From MGBC163016 sp910588905 (lineage in GTDB: Bacteria; Actinomycetota; Coriobacteriia; Coriobacteriales; Eggerthellaceae), in assembly GCA_948616985.1 (NCBI GenBank), contig CAPGDO010000006.1, forward strand, positions 43,778-107,777: a stretch of DNA of 64,000 nucleotides, read 5' to 3'. The notes below the pieces were generated by a model. That model did not search any database. It was not told the origin of the DNA and worked only from the letters and a program-made list of their open reading frames with translations. The translations under genes were made by a program, and so were the position numbers. Each line of letters begins with the position of its first letter. The first letter of the stretch is position 1. Shown here piece after piece: positions 38,565 to 47,280 of the stretch.

Positions 38565-41549
38565 ATGCATGAGGAAGTGACCGAGGCGGCAGAGGGATCA
38601 GGCTTCCAGGTTCTGGGCGTTGAGGCCGTCAGCGAGATAGACGGAACGGCGTTCCTCATGGTCCATCGGGTCAGCGGAGCGAAGCTGCTGTTCCTTCAGA
38701 ATGAGGACGTGGACAAGTCCTTCTCCATCACCTTCAAGACACCGGCAGCGGATGACACCGGCGTCTTCCATATCCTGGAGCATTCTGTGCTCTGCGGCTC
38801 TGAGCGGTTCCCGGTGAAGGAGCCGTTCGTCAATCTGCTCAAAGGTAGCATGCAGACGTTCTTGAATGCCATGACCTTCCCGGATAAGACCATGTATCCA
38901 GTAGCGTCGACCAACATGACGGACCTCATGAACCTGACCGACGTGTACATGGATGCGGTCTTCCATCCCAATATCTACCGCAACCAGAACATCTTCAAGC
39001 AGGAAGGCTGGCACCTGGAGGCTTTGCGGGCAGAGCTTCCGCAGGCGGTGAGCGAAGGGGAGGCGTCCGAGCTCCGACCCGAAGAAACAGCCATCCCTAC
39101 CACCTCTGACCCTTCCGAGGTGCGCCTTGCTTACAACGGCGTGGTCTATAACGAGATGAAAGGTGCTCTGTCAGAGCCGGAATCCGTCCTCTATGACACG
39201 CTGTCAGCAGCGCTCTTCCCGGATACCACCTATCGCTTCGAATCCGGTGGCACGCCTGCGGCCATCCCTGACCTCACCTACGAGGCGTTCCTGGATGCCC
39301 ATGAGCGCCATTACCGGGCAGATAACGCCTACATCATCCTCTACGGCGCGGTGGACGCTGCGCGCATGCTGTCGTTCTTGGACGAGGGATACCTCTCCAA
39401 GATGCCTGCCACCCCCGAGGGCGCACCCGTGAACCCTCTCGTGCTCCAAGAGCCCGTCATCAAGATGGATGCCCGTCGAGAGATGGTCACGGCCCCTGAT
39501 AATGCCTGCCTGGCGCTGGGGTATGTGGTGGGTACCTCTCATGAGGTGGAGCGTGCCTTGGCTGTGGATATCCTGGTGGACGCTATCGCCGGTTCCAACG
39601 AAGCCCCGCTCAAGCGGGCGGTGATCGACGCGAAGCTGGGCGATGACTTCCATGCCAGCCTCATGGACTCCCTGCTCCAGCCCTTCGTCATGATGGAGCT
39701 CAAGGGAGCGAAACCTCAGGCCGAGGAGCAGTTCGAGGCGCTGGTGCTCGCGGAGATAGAGCGCTTGGCGAAGGGGGCTCTTGACCCGGAGCTGCTGCAC
39801 GCAGCCATCGCCCATGCGGAATTCGTCTTGCGGGAGCATAACTTCGGCATGGCTGATGGCGTGGTCTACTCCATGTCCGCCATGAACGGTTGGCTCTATG
39901 ATGAGCGGGATGCTCTGGCCTACATCCGCTATGAGGACATGCTAGCCGATCTCAAAGCCAAGGCGGATACGGATTGGTTCTGCACGCTTCTCCAGGAAGT
40001 CTTCTTGGAGAGCCGACACCATGGGCAAGCTCAGCTCGTGCCGGTGGCTGCCGAGGAGCAGACTGCCTCCGACGGGCGCTTGAAGCGGCTAGAAGCAGAG
40101 CTTACGCCCTCCTCCCTTCAAGCCTTGGAAGAGGAGGAGCGCCAGCTGGTGGAAGCTCAGATGGCTCCAGACAGCCCGGATGCCCTGTCCAAGCTGCCGA
40201 AGCTGGCAGTGTCTGACTTGGCGGAGGCGCCCGAAGAGCCTCCTTTCGGCTTGGAGCACCAAGGGCCGCTCCCCCTTTTGCGCCACGAAGTGGAGACCCA
40301 CGGGATAGCCTACTTCACGCGCTACTATGACCTGGATCGCGTTTCCTTCGAAGAGCTGCCCTATGTGGCGGTATTGGCAATGGTCCTGGGGCGCATGGAT
40401 ACGGATGCGCATACAGCCGCCCAGCTGGATACTCTGGCTCAGGGCAGGCTGGGGAACCTGACCTTCGCAGCGGATGTGTACAAGTCCGACGATGATGACC
40501 GCGCGCGGGCGCTCTTCCTGGCTTCAGCCTCGGCGCTCCCTGAGAACGCGGGCTTCGCGGGGGCGCTCACCGATGAGGTGCTCGCTCGCACGAACTTCGC
40601 AGATACCTCTCGGATCTACGACATGCTGGTGCAGCGCAAGGTGGCCCTGGAGCAATCCTTCGCCATGTCCGGCCATAGTACGGCGGCGAATCGGGCGTTA
40701 TCCTACGTGACCCATACCGCGAAGGCCAAAGAGCAGATTGCGGGCATCGATTCCTACCTCTTCCTGCGAGAGCTGATAGATGATTTCGATCTGCGCTGTC
40801 AGGACCTCGTGAGCAAGCTGGAAGAACTGGCACACCGCATCTTCACGGATGATAATTGCACGCTCTCCTTCGCGGGGAGCCAAGAGGACCTAGATGCCTA
40901 CATGGCGGCTGGCTGCCGATTGGGATTCAGGGCTGAGAGGCCTGAGCGACGCTTGCATGTGCCTGATCCAGAGGACCTCCACGAGGCTTTCGGGGTATCT
41001 ACGGATATCACCTTCACCGCTCTGGTGGCGGACCGTCACAGTGCCGGTGCTCCGTTCTCGGGAGAATGGTTGTTGGCATCGAAGATGATCACGCTGAGCT
41101 ATCTTTGGAACGAGGTCCGCGTGGTGGGGGGTGCCTACGGGGTAGGGTTTGCCAGCCGTCGCGGGGGAAACACCCTGTTCCATTCCTACCGGGACCCGAG
41201 GATCGACCCTACCCTGGAGGCATTCTTGAGTGCGCCGGATTGGCTGCGTACCTCGGATATGTCTCAGGATGAGTTCGAGGGCTATGTGGTGAGCACCGTG
41301 GCTTCGCTGGATGCACCGCTGAAGCCGCGCAATCTGGTGCGTCGCCAAGACATCATGCATTTCACCGGCTGTACCGACTCAGATCTCAGGAAGACGCGCG
41401 AAGAGGTGCTGAGCGCTACTCTGGCCAGCGTGCGCCAATTAGCCGATCCGCTTCAGGTGCTGGCGGAGGGGCGTCATATCTGCAGCGTGGGGAATGCTGA
41501 TATCATCAAGCAAAGTGGCCGGTGCTTCACCTTCGTAGACCTGACCTGA
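38565..41549 (+). CDS. M16C family zinc metallopeptidase (presequence protease-like)
   Basis: 994 aa, the usual size of one-chain M16C enzymes. The inverted zinc motif HILEH is at about 69-73 in DTGVFHILEHSVLCGSERF, with the downstream Glu in the NAMTFPDKTMYPVAST region. Two halves of the M16 fold follow, with the second-half Arg/Tyr region near GGAYGVGFASRRGG. It degrades small unfolded peptides in a closed chamber. No signal sequence, so cytoplasmic. ATG at 38565 with GGAAAGGAAGC. It stands between the lipoprotein and two small membrane protein genes. Confidence 0.93.
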   Translation: MHEEVTEAAEGSGFQVLGVEAVSEIDGTAFLMVHRVSGAKLLFLQNEDVDKSFSITFKTPAADDTGVFHILEHSVLCGSERFPVKEPFVNLLKGSMQTFLNAMTFPDKTMYPVASTNMTDLMNLTDVYMDAVFHPNIYRNQNIFKQEGWHLEALRAELPQAVSEGEASELRPEETAIPTTSDPSEVRLAYNGVVYNEMKGALSEPESVLYDTLSAALFPDTTYRFESGGTPAAIPDLTYEAFLDAHERHYRADNAYIILYGAVDAARMLSFLDEGYLSKMPATPEGAPVNPLVLQEPVIKMDARREMVTAPDNACLALGYVVGTSHEVERALAVDILVDAIAGSNEAPLKRAVIDAKLGDDFHASLMDSLLQPFVMMELKGAKPQAEEQFEALVLAEIERLAKGALDPELLHAAIAHAEFVLREHNFGMADGVVYSMSAMNGWLYDERDALAYIRYEDMLADLKAKADTDWFCTLLQEVFLESRHHGQAQLVPVAAEEQTASDGRLKRLEAELTPSSLQALEEEERQLVEAQMAPDSPDALSKLPKLAVSDLAEAPEEPPFGLEHQGPLPLLRHEVETHGIAYFTRYYDLDRVSFEELPYVAVLAMVLGRMDTDAHTAAQLDTLAQGRLGNLTFAADVYKSDDDDRARALFLASASALPENAGFAGALTDEVLARTNFADTSRIYDMLVQRKVALEQSFAMSGHSTAANRALSYVTHTAKAKEQIAGIDSYLFLRELIDDFDLRCQDLVSKLEELAHRIFTDDNCTLSFAGSQEDLDAYMAAGCRLGFRAERPERRLHVPDPEDLHEAFGVSTDITFTALVADRHSAGAPFSGEWLLASKMITLSYLWNEVRVVGGAYGVGFASRRGGNTLFHSYRDPRIDPTLEAFLSAPDWLRTSDMSQDEFEGYVVSTVASLDAPLKPRNLVRRQDIMHFTGCTDSDLRKTREEVLSATLASVRQLADPLQVLAEGRHICSVGNADIIKQSGRCFTFVDLT

Positions 41550-41579
41550 TGCCTTTCGGGCAAGCTCCGAGGAGGACCC

Positions 41580-41873
41580 ATGACGGAGGCTAACGGATTC
41601 AAACATATCAAGGTTGCTCCTGTTGAAGAGCCCGAGGTGGTCATCCATGCCGGTGCGCCTCGGGAGGTGCCAGAAAAGGAGTCTCGTGGCCAGGAGGACC
41701 TCACCCCTCCGGTAAGGCCTGATCGGCCCAAGAGGGCTTCCAGCCAGTCTCGTCAGGGCACCACGCTGGAGGATATCAAGGGTTCCAGGATGCCGAAGAC
41801 CCAGTTGGCGGTCATCATCCTGGCACTTCTCGCTATAATAGCCTTCGCCGTTTGGTATGCGTTCTTCTCATAA
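41580..41873 (+). CDS. Tail-anchored small membrane protein, unknown
   Basis: 97 aa. ATG at 41580 with GAGGAGGACC. The first ~70 residues are polar, rich in Pro, Glu and Lys, and probably disordered. A single transmembrane helix is at the C-terminus (QLAVIILALLAIIAFAVWY). It lies 30 bp after the M16C gene and 36 bp before another membrane-anchored protein gene, in the same direction. Function not recognised. Confidence 0.65.
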   Translation: MTEANGFKHIKVAPVEEPEVVIHAGAPREVPEKESRGQEDLTPPVRPDRPKRASSQSRQGTTLEDIKGSRMPKTQLAVIILALLAIIAFAVWYAFFS

Positions 41874-41909
41874 ACCTAGCTGAAATGATATTGACGAAAA
41901 GGACAGCAG

Positions 41910-42833
41910 ATGAAAGACAGCAAAGACACCCGTCCTTCCGCTGCTTTTGATGGACAAGATCTGGATCTACCTGACGTCCCTCAGATGGTGACCCTTACCG
42001 AGGAACCCGAGGAAGAGGTCGGTAAGAAGGCCAAGGGTAGCCATGCGCGTCAGGGTCAGGCGGCCTATATCCAGAAGTCAGCGCGCATGCGCAAGATCCT
42101 CATAGCGGTGATCGTCGTCTTGGTGCTCCTGATCGTGGGAGCGGGCTTCCTGGTCTGGCAGCTCTATCAGACTGCTCAGACATCTGCCGTGCAGCAGGCT
42201 CAGATAGCAGAAGATGCTGCATCCACCAGCACTGAACAGGCCACCAAAGATGCGTCAGCAACCACCTCCAAGAAGACCACAGTACCGAATCTGGTGGCGC
42301 TTCTGGGTTCTACCCAAGATGCAGCCATTCAAGCGCTCCAGCATGGGGCCCGCGTGACGTCGGCTGTGCCGCTGAATGAAGAGGGCAACCCGGTGAAGCA
42401 AGAGGTGCGCATCGCCTTGGCCGATGAACCGGCTGATTCCAAGGGTGGTACGCCTACGGTAACGCTCAGCCTGAATGAGGAGGGCACGATCATCCGCGCT
42501 GGCTACAGTTCCAGTACGTCTTCGCTCGGCTATGGGTCCCTCAGCTTCTCAGACATCATCACGAAGGAGAATGTCATAGAGAAGACGCTGGAGGAAGCGG
42601 GGCTTGCCGTAGCCCAGGGCGCGGTCACGCTGCCTCAGGATAAGATGGCCTACTCAACCTATGCCAGCGATGGTACCACTCTCACCAAGGAAAGCTATAC
42701 CTTCTCAGGTACTGGCCAGGCCAATGGTCAGGAGCTTCCGTGGTCTGCGCTGCTCACCTATGATTATTCCATGGCTAATGCCACGGGCAATCTGGTAGAC
42801 ACCATCCGCACCATCGCCATCTACGTGGGATAG
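41910..42833 (+). CDS. Membrane-anchored protein with PASTA-like segment, unknown
   Basis: 307 aa. ATG at 41910. A polar cytoplasmic N-terminus (about 65 residues), one transmembrane helix (about 69-92, ILIAVIVVLVLLIVGAGFLV), a Ser/Thr/Ala linker, then an extracellular domain. The outside part begins TVPNLVALLGSTQDAAIQAL, which resembles the start of a PASTA repeat (VPNLVG), but only one weak copy is seen. The N-terminal DLPDVPQMVTLTEEPEEE segment is acidic. It may take part in the cell envelope. Not assigned to a family. Confidence 0.65.
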   Translation: MKDSKDTRPSAAFDGQDLDLPDVPQMVTLTEEPEEEVGKKAKGSHARQGQAAYIQKSARMRKILIAVIVVLVLLIVGAGFLVWQLYQTAQTSAVQQAQIAEDAASTSTEQATKDASATTSKKTTVPNLVALLGSTQDAAIQALQHGARVTSAVPLNEEGNPVKQEVRIALADEPADSKGGTPTVTLSLNEEGTIIRAGYSSSTSSLGYGSLSFSDIITKENVIEKTLEEAGLAVAQGAVTLPQDKMAYSTYASDGTTLTKESYTFSGTGQANGQELPWSALLTYDYSMANATGNLVDTIRTIAIYVG

Positions 42834-42858
42834 GATCTCCGCGTTGCTAGCGAGGTGC

Positions 42859-42887
42859 TTGCCATCTGTGCAGGCTTCGTCTAAACT
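42859..42887 (+). promoter_or_regulatory. Promoter of the infC operon
   Basis: TTGCCA (-35), a 17-bp spacer and TAAACT (-10). The transcript would start near 42894 and carry a ~190-nt leader with hairpin GAAGGG/CCCTTC (42910-42928) and the attenuator below. Confidence 0.65.
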
Positions 42888-43027
42888 ACACAGGCTATTT
42901 TGAACAAGCGAAGGGTGAAGCGCCCTTCCACCTGTTTCGGCGTATGATGGCAGCTGATGGGTCCTGTGAATATCGAAGCGTGGCGGACAGCCTTCGGGTT
43001 CGTTCGCAATGCACATCAACATCACAG

Positions 43028-43053
43028 CCCGCATGCGCTTGCGGGTTTTTTTA
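43028..43053 (+). terminator. Attenuator terminator in the infC leader
   Basis: CCCGCA-TGCGCT-TGCGGG followed by seven T: a good intrinsic terminator placed before infC. It fits transcription attenuation of the IF3-L35-L20 operon, known in other bacteria to respond to L20 or other signals. Confidence 0.85.
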
Positions 43054-43085
43054 TTGCGCTCATGCGCAAGAAGGAGGTGGGCGAT

Positions 43086-43649
43086 ATAGCCGCTCAAGAG
43101 CCAAGGCTCAACGACGAGATCAACGTCCGCGAATGCAGGCTGATCGATTACGACGGCAATCAGATGGGCGTCTTCAGCTTGGAGCAGGCCCAGGGCATCG
43201 CCGATGCTGCAGGGCTCGATCTGGTGGAGATAGCGCCGAATGCTGAGCCGCCGGTCTGCCGTGTCATGGATTACGGCAAGTTCAAATACGATCAGGCTAT
43301 CAAGGCGAAGCAGGCGCGCAAGAACCAGACGAAGATCGAGATCAAGGAGATGAAGTTCCGGCCGAAGATCGACGTGGGTGACTATACCACCAAGAAGAAG
43401 CATGTGCTTCGCTTCTTGAGCGCAGGGAACAAGGTGAAGATCACCATCATGTTCCGTGGCCGTGAGATGGCCCATCCTGAGCAAGGCCTGTCTATCCTCG
43501 AGCGTCTGGCTGATGACCTCAAGGACGTGGCTGTGATCGAGAATCAGCCGAAGATGGAAGGGCGCAACATGCACATGCTGATCGCTCCCCTCCCGCAGAA
43601 CATGAAGAAGAAGAAAGAAGCTGAGAAGCCCGAGGGAAAGGACGAATAA
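43086..43649 (+). CDS. infC: Translation initiation factor IF-3, probable AUA start codon
   Basis: 187 aa from the ATA at 43086. N-terminal AAQEPRLNDEINVRECRLID is the standard IF3 start; the C-terminal KEMKFRPKIDVGDYTTK and VTIMFRGREMAHPEQG-like segments (ITIMFRGREMAHPEQG) follow. IF3 prevents subunit joining and checks start codons. AAGGAGG (43071-43077) sits 8 nt before ATA, ideal spacing. The only upstream ATG (43062) lies before this ribosome site, directly behind the attenuator T-run, with no site of its own. Non-AUG starts on infC allow self-control in other bacteria (AUU in E. coli). Confidence 0.93.
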   Translation: MAAQEPRLNDEINVRECRLIDYDGNQMGVFSLEQAQGIADAAGLDLVEIAPNAEPPVCRVMDYGKFKYDQAIKAKQARKNQTKIEIKEMKFRPKIDVGDYTTKKKHVLRFLSAGNKVKITIMFRGREMAHPEQGLSILERLADDLKDVAVIENQPKMEGRNMHMLIAPLPQNMKKKKEAEKPEGKDE

Positions 43650-43847
43650 ATGCCGAAGATGAAGACTCACCGCGGCACCGCGAAGCGTTTCCGTGTCACT
43701 GGTTCTGGCAAGATCATGCGCGCTAAGGCCTTCAGGAGCCATATCAAGGCGAAGAAGAGCCCCAAGCGCGTCCGCAACATGCGTCACGAGACCGAGGTTG
43801 CGAAAGCTGATGAGAAAGTCGTGGCCCGCAATCTGGGCCTTCGCTAG
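43650..43847 (+). CDS. rpmI: Ribosomal protein bL35
   Basis: 65 aa, the normal length. MPKMKTHRGTAKRFRVTGSG is the family N-terminus. It begins right at the infC stop (TAA ATG). Part of the 50S subunit. Co-transcribed with infC and rplT. Confidence 0.97.
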   Translation: MPKMKTHRGTAKRFRVTGSGKIMRAKAFRSHIKAKKSPKRVRNMRHETEVAKADEKVVARNLGLR

Positions 43848-43872
43848 TCCGTTATCGGTTAGGAGTTAGATC

Positions 43873-44226
43873 ATGGCACGTGTGAAGCGTTCTGTCAGCG
43901 CTCGTAAGAAGCGTCGTAAGGTACTGAAGGCGGCAAGGGGCTACTACGGTGCGCGCTCTCGCCATTACACCAAAGCGAAGGAGCAGGTACAGCATTCCAT
44001 GCAGTACCAGTACCGGGATCGTCGCAATAAGAAGCGCGACATCCGCAGGCTCTGGATCACTCGCATCAATGCAGCCGCCCGTCTGAACGGGATGTCCTAT
44101 TCCGTCTTCATGAACGGTCTCAAGAAGGCTGGGGTGGAGTTAGACCGCAAGGTGCTGGCTGATATGGCAGTATCTGACCCAGAGGCGTTCGCCGCGGTGG
44201 CAGAGGTGGCGAAGGCTGCACTCTAA
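43873..44226 (+). CDS. rplT: Ribosomal protein bL20
   Basis: 117 aa, the normal length. MARVKRSVSARKKRRKVLK start and YSVFMNGLKKAGVELDRKVL near the C-terminus match the family. L20 is an early 50S assembly protein and in many bacteria represses its own operon by binding the leader mRNA. AGGAG site before the ATG. Confidence 0.97.
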   Translation: MARVKRSVSARKKRRKVLKAARGYYGARSRHYTKAKEQVQHSMQYQYRDRRNKKRDIRRLWITRINAAARLNGMSYSVFMNGLKKAGVELDRKVLADMAVSDPEAFAAVAEVAKAAL

Positions 44227-44254
44227 GGTTCGTGGCACGAATAACAGTTGTTGG

Positions 44255-44281
44255 AAGGCTCCGCTTCGGCGGGGCCTTTTT
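44255..44281 (+). terminator. Terminator of the infC-rpmI-rplT operon
   Basis: AAGGCTCCGC-TTCG-GCGGGGCCTT then TTT: stable stem with a UUCG tetraloop, 28 bp after rplT. Confidence 0.88.
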
Positions 44282-44327
44282 CGTGGATGACATCGGAACG
44301 TGCATTGCGTGAAGACCATGCGCAATG

Positions 44328-44405
44328 GGGGCTGAACGCGTTCGGCCCCTACGAGAACAGAGAGCGCAGTACTACTCGTAGGGGCCGATCCGAAAGGGGA
44401 CGCCC
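44328..44405. repeat. Pair of GTAGGGGC palindromic repeats, inverted
   Basis: An inverted copy at 44328-44352 (ends CGGCCCCTAC) faces a direct copy at 44378-44405 (GTAGGGGCCGATCC, then CGCCC). CTCGTAGGGGCCG on one side and CGGCCCCTACGAG on the other are perfect complements, so the pair could form a large hairpin. The right copy abuts the stop codon of the minus-strand glycosyltransferase gene. Confidence 0.65.
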
Positions 44406-45718
44406 TAGCGGGTGTGGGCGGGCTTCCTGCCCCAATAGAAGTGCAGGAAATGCTTTCGATACAAGCTCTCATCGGCTTGCGGTATGCCATGGATGGTGGC
44501 CAGCGCGGCCTTCGCTATCTCCATGGCCGCATCGGGGCGACGGATGAGCTCTGCGTTGTACTTGATCGCTTCGGTCATCTGGGGATGGGCTTCTATCTGC
44601 AGCAGCAGATCATAAAGCTCTCGGGTGGTGGTCACGTGGAAGGCTGCTCCTGTTGAGGTCAACATGGACACATTGGCCTTCTCCTGGCCATAGGCACGTC
44701 CCAGCAAGATCATGGGCACATCTACGCAAAGGCACTCGGTGGTGGTGAGGCCTCCTGACTTGCAGACGATGAGATCAGAGGCGCTCATGAGGGCTGCCAT
44801 GCCGTTGACGTAGCCCAGCACGGTCACGTTCGAGAGACCGTGGTCTTTTACGAGCCGTTTGAGCTTTGCCTCGTAATCAGCGTCCTTGCCCGCTACGATG
44901 ACGAAATGCATCTCCTTGAAGCGATGCATGAAGGGGAGCAGCTCATCGGTGGCGCGGCGGAAATGGATGTAGGGCCGCGGCAGCGTAGCCCCTGCCAAGA
45001 AGAGCACCACTTGCTTATCTTGGGGGAGCCCGAGCTCTGTGCGTGTGGCTTCGCGGTCGTATTCCCGAGCGAAGTCAGGGGCAGCGGGGATGCCCGTTAC
45101 GCAGATGCGCTTCTCGGGCACCTTTCGTGGGCGCAGCGTTTCCGCCATATGCTCGTTGGCGACACAGAAGATATCCGTATGCAGATGCGGCCACAGACCC
45201 TCCACCTCATAATCAGTGGGTACGCAGATGATGGGGAATGCCTCGCGCAGGATCATGCGGGCGCTGACCGCTACATTCGCTGCTGTGATATGGGTGCAGA
45301 TGATGGCATCGGGCTTCTCTTGATTCACGTATTCCACGAACTTCGGATACATGATGCGTGCCCAGATGGTGCCTCCGGCCCAGAGCAGTCTGCCGGTGAG
45401 CGTGTAGCGCCAAGTCAGGTCATAGTAGGGACGGGTGACACCGGTGAACATGGAGGCCGTATTATCGCCGTTGAAGACGATGCGCCCGAACTCCAGGATA
45501 TCCAGCACTTCCGTATGGATGGGACGCCCGTCGTCGCCTCCTTCGGCATCTATGATCTTGAACGCATCAGCAATGGCGTAGGCGGCAGAGCGGTGGCCTG
45601 ATCCCACTGAGGCATGGACGATGAGCACCTTCAGCGGTTTGGTGGACGCTGCTAAGGGCTCTGCAGGAATGTCATCCGCCTTCGCAAGGCCGGTCGGGCT
45701 ATCTATCTCTGCATTCAT
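44405..45718 (-). CDS. MGDG-synthase/UgtP-like glycosyltransferase (GT28)
   Basis: 437 aa from the ATG at 45718. The N-terminal acceptor domain has VLIVHASVGSGHRSAAYAIA, the MGDG-synthase motif; the C-terminal nucleotide-sugar domain has VTVLGYVNGMAALMSASDLI and VCKSGGLTTTECLC. Members add glucose or galactose from UDP-sugars to diacylglycerol at the cytoplasmic face of the membrane. An in-frame ATG at 45730 would add 4 residues. The 45718 ATG is 7 bp after a TATGAT box and lacks a ribosome site, so a leaderless mRNA is possible. Confidence 0.9.
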   Translation of the reverse strand: MNAEIDSPTGLAKADDIPAEPLAASTKPLKVLIVHASVGSGHRSAAYAIADAFKIIDAEGGDDGRPIHTEVLDILEFGRIVFNGDNTASMFTGVTRPYYDLTWRYTLTGRLLWAGGTIWARIMYPKFVEYVNQEKPDAIICTHITAANVAVSARMILREAFPIICVPTDYEVEGLWPHLHTDIFCVANEHMAETLRPRKVPEKRICVTGIPAAPDFAREYDREATRTELGLPQDKQVVLFLAGATLPRPYIHFRRATDELLPFMHRFKEMHFVIVAGKDADYEAKLKRLVKDHGLSNVTVLGYVNGMAALMSASDLIVCKSGGLTTTECLCVDVPMILLGRAYGQEKANVSMLTSTGAAFHVTTTRELYDLLLQIEAHPQMTEAIKYNAELIRRPDAAMEIAKAALATIHGIPQADESLYRKHFLHFYWGRKPAHTR

Positions 45719-45798
45719 GCCATAAATCATAGCCTATTTGTTTAGAATGAATCCATGGCTATGCCCTAGATGTCTTGGGCGTTACACAATAACCATGG

Positions 45799-46812
45799 AT
45801 GGGATGGATGATGGCTGAGAAACCGTCTTTGCGTGCAGATACTGGCCTAGAAATGGTAGAGGCCGCCTGTCGGGGGAGAGGCGTTGCGGTGCTCATCCCT
45901 TGTTATAACGAGGCTCTGACCGTGGGCAAGGTAGTGGATGACTTCAAGGCATCCCTGCCGGAGGCTGCCATTTACGTCTATGACAACAACTCCTCTGATG
46001 ATACGGCGAAGATCGCAGCAGAGCATGGGGCCTGTGTTCGCATGGAGCCTCGTCAGGGGAAAGGCAACGTGGTCCGGCAGATGTTCCGCGAGATAGATGC
46101 AGACTACTACGTGATGGTAGACGGAGATGATACCTACCCCGCCGAAGCCGCAGCGGATCTCATCCGGCCTTTGGCTCAAGACAAAGCAGATATGACGGTG
46201 GGAGACCGCCTCTCCAACGGCACCTACGGCGAAGAGAACGACCGTGCCTTCCATGGCTTTGGGAACAACTTGGTCCGGTGGCTCATCAAGGTCATCTATG
46301 GTTATGCCTTCGAAGATGTCATGACGGGGTATCGTGCGTTCACCCGGGTCTTCGTGAAGACCATGCCTGTGTTGTCATCAGGGTTCCAGATAGAGACAGA
46401 GCTCTCCATTCATGCGGTGGACAAGCGTTGGCGCATCCTGGATGTGCCTATCGTCTACCGGGATCGGCCCGAGGGGAGCGAATCGAAGCTCTCCACATTC
46501 CAGGATGGTGCGTTGGTGCTCATGGCCATCGCCTCGTTATTCAAAGACTATCGGCCTATGGCATTCTTCGGCTGGTTGGCTTTGATCTTCTTGATACTGG
46601 GGCTCATCTGCGGCATCCCTGTCATCGTAGAGTTCTCAGTCACCCATCTGGTGGAGCGGTTCCCCACGGCTCTCTTGGCGGTGGCACTGGTGCTCTGCGG
46701 GGCCCTCGCTCTGACGGTGGGCTTGGTGTTGGATACCGTAGCGAAGAATAACCGGAAGCAGTGGGAGATAGCAGTTTACGGAGCCTATTTCAATGCGAGG
46801 GCTGGCAAGTAG
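45799..46812 (+). CDS. Glycosyltransferase family 2, polyprenyl-phosphate type, with two C-terminal TM helices
   Basis: 337 aa. GT-A domain: VAVLIPCYNEALTVGKVV, VYDNNSSDDT, MVDGDDTYPAEAA (DxD), VMTGYRAFTRVF and the C-terminal VDKRWRILDVPIVYRDR. Two transmembrane helices end the protein (about 255-280 and 295-320). It resembles dolichol-phosphate-mannose and undecaprenyl-phosphate sugar synthases that load a lipid carrier. Start taken at 45799; a nearby ATG at 45808 is also possible. Divergent from the GT28 gene; the two may act in one glycolipid or cell-wall pathway. Confidence 0.88.
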   Translation: MGWMMAEKPSLRADTGLEMVEAACRGRGVAVLIPCYNEALTVGKVVDDFKASLPEAAIYVYDNNSSDDTAKIAAEHGACVRMEPRQGKGNVVRQMFREIDADYYVMVDGDDTYPAEAAADLIRPLAQDKADMTVGDRLSNGTYGEENDRAFHGFGNNLVRWLIKVIYGYAFEDVMTGYRAFTRVFVKTMPVLSSGFQIETELSIHAVDKRWRILDVPIVYRDRPEGSESKLSTFQDGALVLMAIASLFKDYRPMAFFGWLALIFLILGLICGIPVIVEFSVTHLVERFPTALLAVALVLCGALALTVGLVLDTVAKNNRKQWEIAVYGAYFNARAGK

Positions 46813-46835
46813 AAAAAGGGATCCTAGAGCGAACA

Positions 46836-46892
46836 GTTCCTAGACTCGCTGCCTTTCCACCGAATCTGTTCGAATGGAACGAGCCTAGGAAC
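46836..46892. repeat. 57-bp inverted repeat after the GT2 gene
   Basis: GTTCCTAGACTCG (46836-46848) and CGAGCCTAGGAAC (46880-46892) pair with one mismatch, and a smaller repeat (CGAA...TTCG) lies in the loop. It starts 24 bp after the GT2 stop. It is followed by an AT-rich stretch (about 46896-46975) unlike the rest of the window. The remainder of 46813-47089 shows no gene apart from the tRNA promoter. Confidence 0.6.
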
Positions 46893-47031
46893 AGCGAAAA
46901 TATAACAAGCAAGGTAAAAGAATACTAGTCTACTAATAGATATGTTCCTATATAATCATAAAGCTTTGAGAGAGGGATCGTAATCAGCTATTTACACTCC
47001 CGGTGAAGAATCCCCGCGAGAAGATTGCTCC

Positions 47032-47060
47032 TTGCAACCTGATGAACGCTTTGGCATAAT
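47032..47060 (+). promoter_or_regulatory. Promoter of tRNA-Glu(TTC)
   Basis: TTGCAA (-35), 17-bp spacer, CATAAT (-10), 29 bp before the tRNA. Confidence 0.7.
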
Positions 47061-47089
47061 GTCACAGCTGTGTGTTTGACGGCTTTCTC

Positions 47090-47164
47090 GTCCCCATAGT
47101 CTAACGGTTAGGACGCGGCCCTTTCAAGGCTGAAATACGGGTTCGATTCCCGTTGGGGGCACCA
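47090..47164 (+). tRNA. tRNA-Glu (anticodon TTC)
   Basis: The acceptor pairs GTCCCCA with TGGGGGC, then A and encoded CCA. The anticodon loop CTTTCAA reads TTC; T arm GGTTCGATTCC. Second Glu tRNA of the window (the other has anticodon CTC). Confidence 0.94.
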
Positions 47165-47173
47165 TCATCTCCT

Positions 47174-47275
47174 CTTTTGGCGCTTAAGCGCTAAAAGTAT
47201 TCCCCCTCTAATGTGCGTTCGTTGGATATGCTCTTGGTTTTTGGGGCTGTCCTCGGCGCTTGCGCGCCGAGGACA
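47174..47275. other. Two hairpins between tRNA-Glu and sufB
   Basis: CTTTTGGCGCTTAAGCGC then TAAAAG (47174-47197) is a near-perfect palindrome 10 bp after the tRNA and may end its transcript. TGTCCTCGGCGC-TTGC-GCGCCGAGGACA (47248-47275) is a perfect 12-bp stem just after the minus-strand sufB stop. Neither has a clear T-run in the needed direction. Confidence 0.5.
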
Positions 47276-47280
47276 GAGAA

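Noticed and set aside
43062..43085. ATG at 43062 as the infC start
   Set aside because: It has no ribosome site of its own, follows the attenuator T-run directly, and places the real Shine-Dalgarno sequence inside the gene.
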